DNA of 64,000 nucleotides, taken from Cladorhizidae sp. MBARI D1340-BT2. Lineage: Eukaryota; Porifera; Demospongiae; Poecilosclerida; Cladorhizidae. This document shows positions 56,106 through 64,000 of this stretch, in pieces. The position numbers and the translations under genes were made by a program. Each line of letters opens with the position of its first letter. The first letter of the stretch is position 1. Under the pieces are notes generated by a model. It saw only the letters and a program-made list of their open reading frames with translations, did no database searches and was not told the DNA's origin. The stretch spans positions 14,482,984 to 14,546,983 of the forward strand of contig JAQNBH010000010.1 in NCBI GenBank assembly GCA_028752905.1. Direction: 5' to 3'.

Positions 56106-56430
56106 GATTAAAATCTTCGGTGGAAAGCTGCAGAGCCATCTACTGCAGACTCGCTCTCAATCAAAATCCTACGGAGTAGATGAAAAAAGTCGCTCCTGGA
56201 TGGATCTCTGTTGTGACTTTTTTAACTGTTGTAGACATAGAGATTCGTATCTTTTGTTTGCCTGCTTCATTCATATAGCTACCAAGTTATAGCTCTTTCA
56301 ATTTGCAATCGAATGATTTGCTTTGTTTCAAAATTTAATCGTTATTAAAAAGGTTATGAAAAAATTTTTTTTTAATTAAAAAACAAAAAAAAGGTGTTGG
56401 GCTAAAGTTGGCAGTGAAAGAGTTAAATAC
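56106..56430 (+). mobile_element. Possible short TTAA-bounded insertion
   Basis: Present in copy B only. The left edge is CTGGATTAA, the right edge GGCAGTGAAAGAGTTAA followed by ATACTCTGCTAGCC, which matches copy A's TTCAATACTCTGCTAGCC. The right end (reverse complement CTCTTTCACTGCCAAC) resembles piggyBac-type ends, but no matching inverted repeat is visible on the left. Copy A also differs here, so the ancestral state is unclear. Confidence 0.3.
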
Positions 56431-57592
56431 TCTGCTAGCCAGCAAGAGTGTAAAGTACTTCAGGTAAAGAGCTCCCAGCCACTAGAATACTAGCCTATTT
56501 AGACAGCAGCATTCCCAAAGTTATACTAGAAGCACATAAACATGTAACGTACAAGATATGTGCATGTACAAAAGGATATATGTTATCCTAAAGAAGTATT
56601 TAACTGTTTGTAGTCCAAGTTTTATACTAAGTTAAGTAAGTGATGCTTTTAAAGTAGCTATTTTGTTAAAAATGCATTTGAACCGATCCAGGTATTCCTA
56701 TTATGTTGGTTTCTTCATGATGTGAACTTATCAAACACCTCATCTTTAGCATATGTTTTTACCACTGGTGGTAGAGCCTATCTTGGAGAGATGATATGAC
56801 CGCTGCAGGTCTGTTTTCTTGGATGCCGATGACTTTGAATCTCCCTACAGAATAATTTGCTTCAGTATCATAGCTAATAAAAAATGTGAGGGAGTTAGCA
56901 GCTTGTTGCAACCTGCCTATGTGTTGGAGCTTTAATGATTCCACCAGAGTTCCATACAAGCATTCTTTTCATGCCTCTCAGATGAAATATTGATTAGCTT
57001 GCCCGATTTCAAATTCATTGAAGAGATATTAACTCCACTAAGGTATTTGGCTCAGTGATGCCATATTCCCTGGAGTGACAAAGGCCCTGTGAAACTGGCC
57101 TCTAGCATGAGGCTAACATTGTCATTGCTGATCTTTGAAAGTGTTTGGGAGATGTTCAGCTATAAACTAAGCTGGGCCACCTTCATCAAGTAGAATTTCT
57201 TCAAGGCGAACACCAGAGATCTATTGAGTTTGAATAAGCCCAATTAGATCACGAATGTGAGAAGTCAGGGGAGCAGATAAGAGCTCTTACTAATACATTT
57301 GTGGCAGAGAAAACAGAATTTCAGCATAGTGTGATGATTCAAGACTTCTAGAATTTGAGCCTGGAAAAGTTGTAGCATCTATAACCTTAAACCTAGATAG
57401 TGGAGCAAATGTGTTCCCACCAAATCCTCCAGGGGTAGAAGGAGGGGGGGAGGAATTGTCACTGAGTACCCTGTAATTTCTATTAGTAGCACAGGTGTTG
57501 CTATTACAACCAAAACTGCTCACCCTTGAGGTAAACTAATAGACCTTGCTGGTGAATCCACTTCCATGATCCATGCATAGAAGACCACACCC

Positions 57593-57642
57593 ATGCCTAC
57601 TTGGGAGAGGACTTCCACTGCGCTCCTCTCCCAAGTAGGCAT
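57593..57642 (+). repeat. Inverted repeat (hairpin), copy B
   Basis: Perfect 19-nt arms (ATGCCTACTTGGGAGAGGA and its complement) with a 12-nt loop (CTTCCACTGCGC). Partner of 17,891-17,943. Confidence 0.8.
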
Positions 57643-59712
57643 ATAGTAAAATGACTGCAGTTATACCTAGTTGAGGTATAATTACACCGCATCTAGCTGG
57701 ACAGTGGAATCTAGTGAGGTGAGATGGGTCCTTATCAGTGGTTTTCTATGACTAGCTACCTGCCAAAAAATATAGGAATATAATATAGTTACCTGCTTAA
57801 CAGCCAGCTTTCATGGTATTAAAACTTCCTGCCAATGCACCTATTTATCAGGGTTGTCTTCTATGTGGGATACTAGGATTACACTTACAGGATATTTTAA
57901 CTTACAAAAGTCTGGAAAGATAACCCTGTCAGGGCATAGTTCATTATGATTTATGGCACTATGGAGAGCTGGTATTGATGTCTCCACATACATAGCTACA
58001 AGGTTACCTTGGAAAGTGATATGTAACTTTATATATACTGTACTGACACACAATCTTCTCCCTACACATTTGTATGTCTCACACGTACTTACAGAGTCAT
58101 ACACATACATACACATATACACACGTGCACACACATGCACACACATGCACACACACGCAGACACAAGTTTGAGAACATTTATTAAGCACCTTGATTGTAA
58201 AAATTAGCGGATGAGAGATGCTCAACAAAATAAAATGTTATAGTGAGTACTGTGAGACTTGATCATGTGCCACCCCCTACATATAGCAACCACCCTGACC
58301 AACCATGTACCTTCTCCCAAGTCTACCCTGGCGTATAGTAACCACTAACCTACCACACCATATCTTCCAAGTCTTACATTCCTGACATAATTATAGAAAC
58401 ACACTCACCACATCCCTCTTTCCCCTAGTCATGCCCCAGACATATTATAGTAACCATACTAACCAATTTGTCTAATTCCTCGTGGTCTACTTGGGTACAG
58501 TGTTCTTTCTATTTTTATCGAAGTCTATCCAATATATCACTTTATCTTGCTTTATTTGCATTCTTATGATATCACCAGTTTGAAGATCTTTCCTTTACAG
58601 TATAATAATAATATGGTGGCCCATTGGTTAATAAATGTGACAAAAATGTGGTGTTAAGATATTGGATTGAATTGTCCAAAAATAAAGTAAGGTAGACCAT
58701 ATATATTTTGAGAAGTATTTAACTTTTAAAATTATGACATGACAAAGGAGTGTTTGTGGCCTGCATTGCTAAATCTTTCTATCTTTTTTGAAAAAAAGTT
58801 TTTAAATAGAACATTTTTTGTCTTGTTTCTTTTTGTTTCCCCCCTATAAACTAGCCACCTTTAAGAATAAGCCCTCAACTAACCATATTATATGTCACAA
58901 TGTTTGTTACATATATACTATATACACATTGGGAAGTGTTATCACACTCCCTATATTGATTTTACACCTGCTTTAAACCGGCAGACAATAATACCCATCT
59001 AGAATTTCCTTGTACAGTTTCGTACTGTATCATAATTGTTGAATTCATGCAATTGTGAAACACAAAATATTTCAAGCATGCCCTCAATTCTTTGTTACGT
59101 AATTTATGGGAATCTCAAAAATCTCTAACATTAAATTCATCTATAGGATGTTGTATGATATACCTTGTTTATGACACTGATGACCTTACTCATATAATCA
59201 AGATATTTCATATTTTGCTGATTATCGGGTCTTTGCTGAATAAGAAATGGCTCAGTTGTTGCAATGTATTAGAAGGTTTGGAATTATTCATATTAAAATT
59301 ATAGAAACACAGACACAGACAGATTCAAGCTCCATTAGTCCTATTTTTACAGTTTTTGGAGCTCCCTGTTCACTACTTTCTCAAAAAGAATTCAAGGCAT
59401 GCCCGAAGTGTTTTGTCAACATTTCTTGAAAAACATGGTTAATTATTAACAGCACAGACCTTGGGCAAGGCTAGGTAAATATGTCTATGAATACAAAGGC
59501 ATGTATATATATTTTGCTATATAGTTCTGGAGATTTAATGAGAACTTCTTGCAGGTGACTGGTTGACTATAAGAAAAATAATGATAGAAGAAAACAAAAT
59601 TATTGTATTGAGAAGTCAAAACATAAATGAAACAAGAATTAAATGTAAACCAATATTTAATATAGTGAAGACTAATATAATACAAGCTTTTTAAATATTT
59701 GGAGTTGTTTGC

Positions 59713-59715
<3 letters not shown>

Positions 59716-59750
<35 letters not shown>
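59716..59750 (+). repeat. (TA)n microsatellite, copy B
   Basis: Alternating TA tract, somewhat shorter than in copy A. Confidence 0.9.
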
Positions 59751-59753
<3 letters not shown>

Positions 59754-60048
59754 AATCCTGTTAACGTTAGTAGTCTACATGGTAAATGCTTGTTTCATAT
59801 CTTTCACACAGAGAAATATATCCACAATTTACAAGTAGTTTGCCTCGTTGTGTTGAAGGCATGTGCTGTTAAATAATATCACAAATATGTAAAACAAGTG
59901 ATATTGCAGCAAAACATGTAGCAGTCAGATTTTCTGATGGCAACTGTTTACCAATTATTGTGTGTAAAGTCACTGGAAATTTGAGGTCTCTATTGATAGC
60001 AAAATTGTAACATTTTTGTACGCGGGTTATATATTTGCCAATAGTTGA

Positions 60049-60641
60049 TGTGACGGAAAGTCGTCCTTCTGCTGAAACAGACACTTTAACTGCTCAGTCA
60101 GATCCACTCTTTCGTCCGACGCCTGGGACCTATTCCTAGCCACCTGCTAGCAATCTTATCCCAAGCCAAACTCAGTATCTCTCCCCGAGATACTGGCTAC
60201 CCACTTGAAACAAGTGAGAATCACACATACACCGTGTCAATCAACACTATCAACAAAGTTCTTACAACAGTTCTTAAAGTTCAACAATCAGGTATCAGTT
60301 CTTTTGGGCATAGGCCATAGCGTGTTTTTATCTTATCCATAGTCTCCTTTTATACTCTTTCTATCAGTGGTCACTGGTCTCCTTGCCAACCTCTGGATTG
60401 GACCAATCAGCTTCACCTGGGTCACCCCATGCCACAGGCTCCTCAGTCAGGTGAGTGTTCTTGCTAGTTGTCTGTGGTGTGGTTGTGGCTTGTTTGCTCA
60501 CATCAGTGGCTTGTTCATTCACATGAGAGGCTTGTTCTTTCACATGTATATTTCCCTTTGTTAATCCCACAGATAGTGATGTTCTGCTGTCAACACCACC
60601 TGCTGGTTCTGCCACTGTTAGGTGAGAGTATTTCCCTGACA
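60049..60641 (+). mobile_element. Solo LTR (593 bp)
   Basis: The insert begins TGTGACGGAAAG and ends ATTTCCCTGACA, with the canonical TG...CA, and is flanked by GTTGA on both sides (60,044-60,048; 60,642-60,646). Copy A at about 20,355 has no insert, only a small local deletion (TATATTTGATATTATG). A TATA-like TTTTATACTC lies at about 60,349-60,358. No internal retroelement sequence is present, so this is either a recombined solo LTR or a small non-autonomous element with the same termini. Confidence 0.75.
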
Positions 60642-60984
60642 GTTGATATTATGATAGACATGAATTTATCAATATATAGCACAATGAACAAACTCTATTT
60701 TTTTTTAATTTGAACACTGAATATTTAAAAACTAAACTATTAATGTATCAAATTCCTTAAATAAACTCTCAATGAACTCTCAGTTGAAATAATAACATTA
60801 CAATAACCTTTTCAATAATCAAATTGAAATTGTATTCTGCTATATACTGGTTGCTAGCTATTCAGAGGATTCAGATCCTTTGTAGGGTAGCAGCAGAGAA
60901 GACACACAGCAAATCCAAGCAGGACCATCAAAAGATGCTGGAGATACTACTATGGAGAGAAGGATATCTATAGTAGTGAAGATT

Positions 60985-62645
60985 CAATACCAAGACTTGA
61001 TTAGATAGGTGGTGAATCTGACAGAGAAGAACCTTTCTCCAACTCAGGAAGAAGTGCTTGCTTTTGGTCTTAAGTTTGTCTCTGTTTGCTTTGCAAAAGA
61101 TGGCCAGGAAGCTGGAGGTTAGCAAGGCACATGCACTTAAAGGAAGAATGTGTGGAATTTTGGGAAGAGCAAGGAAACCAAAGGACAACCTGACAGAGGA
61201 ACAGAGAAAGACTCTGGGAAAACTGAGGAAGGTGGAAGAGCTCATGATCTTACCTGAAGACAAGGGGAGGAAAACAGTTCTGATGACAAAGGACAGTTAC
61301 ATTTCAAAGCTGACAGGAATGCTGGAGACCAAGACATATGGAATCTGAAGAAGGATAGTAAGGCACAGGAAATCAAGGTTAATCATGTATTAAAGAATAT
61401 GGAGAAAATGGGAGAAATAACAACTGCATTATACAAGGCCCAGTGACCACCACTGATTTGTGGACTCCTTAAGATACATAAACCTGGGGTTCCCTTTAGG
61501 CCAATTGCATCTTGTATGCATGCATCATCGCATAATCTTTTCAAGTTCATAGAACATTTGCTATCACTTCTAGCTGGAAATGGTAGGACATATGTTTAGG
61601 ATTCTGGGTAATTTATCAAGTGTATTCAAGGTGGATGTTTGGCACAGGATGAGTGTCTTTTCAGTTATAATGTTTCCTCTCTTTTTACCATTGTTCCCAT
61701 TGATGAGGCTGTGGAAGTGATTTTTGGAATGTTGACGAAATATGAGAGCTTGCATGAGAGTACTATACTAGGTGCAGACAGTATTTTTGAACTGCTGGAG
61801 TTGTGCCTAAAATCTACCTACTTCTGGTGTCAAGAAAAATACTACGAGTAGAAAGAGGGTGCAGCAATAGGCTCTCCAGTATCTGTAGTGGTAGCCAACC
61901 TTTATATGAAATTTTTTGAGGAATTGGCACTCACAACTGCCCAACTTTTGACTCTCTGAACAACATCAGGTCATCCATAAAGTTTACCATGGAGCTTGAA
62001 GTTGATGGATTGTATCTTAATTATAGATCACATAATCCTGTTCATGTAAGCGAAGAGCTTGATTGATAGAGCCAGGAGAGTATTGAATGAGAAGGAGGAC
62101 CTAAGGAAGAACATCATCTGAATAAGGATCTTTATAAAGAATGGTTATCCGCAAGCCTTCATTAACATTTTGTCTATAGATATATCTAAGTGCAGAAAGG
62201 AAGAAGATAAGTACACCGATACAGGCAATGAGAGGTCTAAAAAGAAGAATCCTAGTGATTCCTTATGCAGCAGGGATGAGTGAAGACATCAGGAGGGTCT
62301 GCAGGAAAAGTTGTTTACAGATTAGGAAAACCGTGAGGACACAACTGAGCAGAGTGAAGGCCGTTTTACCAGCTAATATGCATTCATGCACTGCGTACTG
62401 TGTCCCTTGTAGATGTGGGAAATACTACATAAGGTAGAGCATCAGAAGACAGAGTGAAACAACATCAAGATGCCTGTACAAAAGTGAAGAGAAGTCTGCA
62501 ATTGCTGAAAATGCATGGGATAATGGAGGTTGGAAGAAGCCACCATCTTGGACCAGCTGCTAGTGAAGGAGGTATTGCACATCAGCCTAGTACCAGAGTG
62601 TGAGCGGTTCAATCGAGACTATGGAATGGACTTGCCTGGCTGCTG
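60985..62645 (+). pseudogene. Penelope-like element, copy B
   Basis: Frames in order read NLTEKNLSPTQEEVLAFGLKF (about 61,012) and LTEEQRKTLGKLRK...LPEDKGRKTVLM (61,190-61,290). Next are GLLKIHKPGVPFRPIASC (about 61,460), FSYNVSSLFTIVPIDEAVEV (61,660-61,720) and STYFWCQEKYYE (about 61,815). GAAIGSPVSVVVANLYMKFF (61,860-61,915) is the RT palm block. RSSIKFTMELEVDG (about 61,970), FIKNGYPQAFI (62,140) and CVPCRCGKYYIR (62,400-62,435) follow. The last piece starts a GIY-YIG endonuclease, and FNRDYGMDLP-like sequence ends it. The Y/FVDD catalytic block expected after the palm is missing: sequence jumps from ELALTTAQL to FDSLNNIRSS. The element is inactive. Penelope-like elements prime reverse transcription at a target cut made by GIY-YIG. 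Confidence 0.8.
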
Positions 62646-62647
62646 AG

Positions 62648-63050
62648 GAGTTATTATTATTATTGTTAGTATTATTGTTATTATTATTGTTGTTTTATTG
62701 TTGTTGCCATTATTACAATTATTGTTGTTGTCATTATTGTTGTTGATGTTGCTTTGTTATTATTATTGTTATTGTTGTTTTGTTGTTGTTGTTATTATTA
62801 TTATTATTACTATTATTATTACTATTATTATTACTATTAATATTACTTTTATTTATTATTACTGTTATTATTACTATTATGATTACTATTATGATTACTA
62901 TCATGATTGGTAGTATGATTACTATTATGATTACTGCTATTATTATTACTATTATTATTACTATTATTATTACTATTATTATTACTATTATCACTATTAC
63001 TATTATGATTACTATTATGATTACTATTATTATTACTATTAGTATTACCA
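62648..63050 (+). repeat. (TTA/ATT)n compound microsatellite, copy B
   Basis: Starts directly after the Penelope-like end (GCTGCTGAGGAGTTATTATT) and ends ACCATAGAATACGAACTAAG, like copy A. Confidence 0.9.
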
Positions 63051-63249
63051 TAGAATACGAACTAAGCGCCCACCTCTCACCTCCAAATCAGCTTGATGCT
63101 TTTCCAAACCCATGAATTTTTTGCTCCATATAATGTGCATTAAACTTTGTACTAGGATTTGCACACGGATTTCGTGCTCATGAGAGCAAATAACAAAGTT
63201 TATTTGCACGCAGGCTTGTTAGTTAATTGTTCGTTCTAGCTATCTATTT

Positions 63250-63998
63250 CTATTCTTCGTCCTCTTCAGGTTCGTCCAGGCCCTGCACATCACCAGCTTC
63301 AATATCAGTCAGCTAAGCAAAGGGATCTTCCATTATCTTAGCTATGTCCTCAATCTCCTTTCCCTGATGTATTGATCCTCAGACCGTATATTGTTGGAGA
63401 TTCCGCAGGATATGAAGGAGAGAGCTATCATGTCTTCGAAAATAGACTCCCATGCAGCAGAGACCCAATCTATGGTATCCTGTCTTTTGTCTTTAGGGGG
63501 TCTTCAAGTAGGTCCTGCAAGAGCTTAGCTTCTCCTCCTTAAGGGCTTGTTCACTGAAACACCCATTGGCTGTGCCAGGGATATACAGCCACCTACACAA
63601 AATGGAGGGAATCATTTGTTGCATCACTATTGAAATGGTCCATTACCTGGGATGAATACTCGGTTTTCAACTCTTCAGCAATGTCCTTGGTGTTGGGTGT
63701 GGGCGATAGCTATCGAGGACCAAGAGTCGCAAGTTGCCGTAAGAAGACTTCCCCCACACACTACATAGTCAGCTGTGCACTCTTGGGTGAGTCATCCAGC
63801 TATTTTCGGTGGCAGTGACATCAACATTCTGAGGAATACGAAGTGCACTACCAACACGTGGGACAAATCTTCAATTTTTTTCTTTGAAGATGATGACAGC
63901 AGGGAGTTTGGTTCCATCTCCTGTCGCACACAAAGCAACTGTGAAATCTTCCTTTTGGGCACCGGTGGTAGTAATGTGAATACTTTGCTCTCCACAAC
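63250..63998 (-). pseudogene. Tigger/pogo-type transposase, copy B (cut by window edge)
   Basis: Reading the minus strand with frameshifts gives GAQKEDFTVALCATGDGTKL and PAVIIFKEKN (about 63,955-63,870), then NSWMTHPRVHS. Next come LLVLDSYRPHPTP (about 63,715, second catalytic Asp region) and SLAQPMGVSVNKPL (about 63,555). The end is IDWVSAAWESIFEDMIALSF and ISCGISNN (63,465-63,375). Together these are the DDE_1 domain of pogo/Tigger elements. In QPMGVSVNKPL a Gly stands where relatives have the third catalytic Asp (QP.D). At least three frameshifts and stops are present. An in-frame TAG in the acidic tail is shared with copy A. Confidence 0.75.
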
Positions 63999-64000
63999 AA

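Larger units (their letters stand above)
53468..60885 (+). repeat. Segmental duplication copy B
   Basis: Colinear with 10,160-10,625 and then 13,835-20,600. It lacks the CA satellite that separates those two in copy A (junction about 53,930). At 56,110-56,430 it has a private block of about 320 bp lying between two TTAA sites (about 56,106 and 56,427). At 60,049-60,641 it has a private solo LTR. No intact gene was recognised. The frame at 55,948-56,292 crosses the private block and is not conserved. Confidence 0.8.

Noticed and set aside
55948..56292. 114-residue frame as a gene in duplication copy B
   Set aside because: It spans the boundary of a copy-B-only block and has no counterpart in copy A, so it is a chance fusion.

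Overview
This is a eukaryotic, almost certainly animal, window. Coding pieces are split by GT-AG introns with matching phases, the intergenic DNA is AT-rich, and the only clear cellular gene is a receptor-tyrosine-kinase-type catalytic domain. Abundant short AGCTAGCT-like runs and kinase and Cys-rich exon styles familiar from demosponges suggest a sponge, but that is inference. There is no operon, CRISPR array, rRNA or tRNA that I can support. Most of the window is mobile-element debris and satellite DNA.

Layout. 1-0.7 kb: a Cys-rich extracellular exon (minus strand). 0.7-3.7 kb: a piggyBac-like 5' end followed by a decayed repetitive gene of the EADTR...DTD...GCDTTS type. 3.7-13.6 kb: a macrosatellite of CA-rich blocks that alternate with a non-CA spacer in at least four higher-order copies. 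10.1-27.5 kb and 53.5-63.5 kb: two diverged copies of one segmental duplication, both ending in a Penelope-like element, an ATT-rich microsatellite and a Tigger/pogo transposase remnant. Copy A additionally carries CA satellite, a minisatellite, candidate small exons and a 5'-truncated LINE. Copy B carries a solo LTR.

Middle. 27.5-29.1 kb: two opposed Gypsy fragments. 30.0-31.9 kb: the C-lobe of a tyrosine kinase in three exons whose splice phases agree, lacking the N-lobe and catalytic loop and carrying a 4-bp duplication that shifts the tail frame. 33.3-33.9 kb: an older copy of the same LINE. 35.6-37.2 kb: a Calx-beta-like exon and a decayed copy of the Cys-rich exon. 38.05-40.98 kb: a TTAA-bounded DNA transposon with a Mutator-like DGTW domain, abutting a piggyBac transposase fragment.

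43.9-49.4 kb: the most intact object, a Ty3/Gypsy LTR retrotransposon with identical 202-bp LTRs, a 5-bp target duplication (GCTTT), Gag, protease and RT-RNase H-integrase. The 16 nt directly after its 5' LTR are a perfect reverse complement of a stretch inside the LTR, as expected for Tf1/sushi-like self-primed reverse transcription. This is the best candidate for unusual biology here. 51.3-53.0 kb: a LINE fragment with restriction-like-endonuclease motifs running directly into a nearly 1-kb AAT/GATAATAAT microsatellite.

The elements do not form a pathway. Together they record repeated insertion, nesting, duplication and decay. All similarity calls are from reading motifs by eye; no alignment or database search was run.
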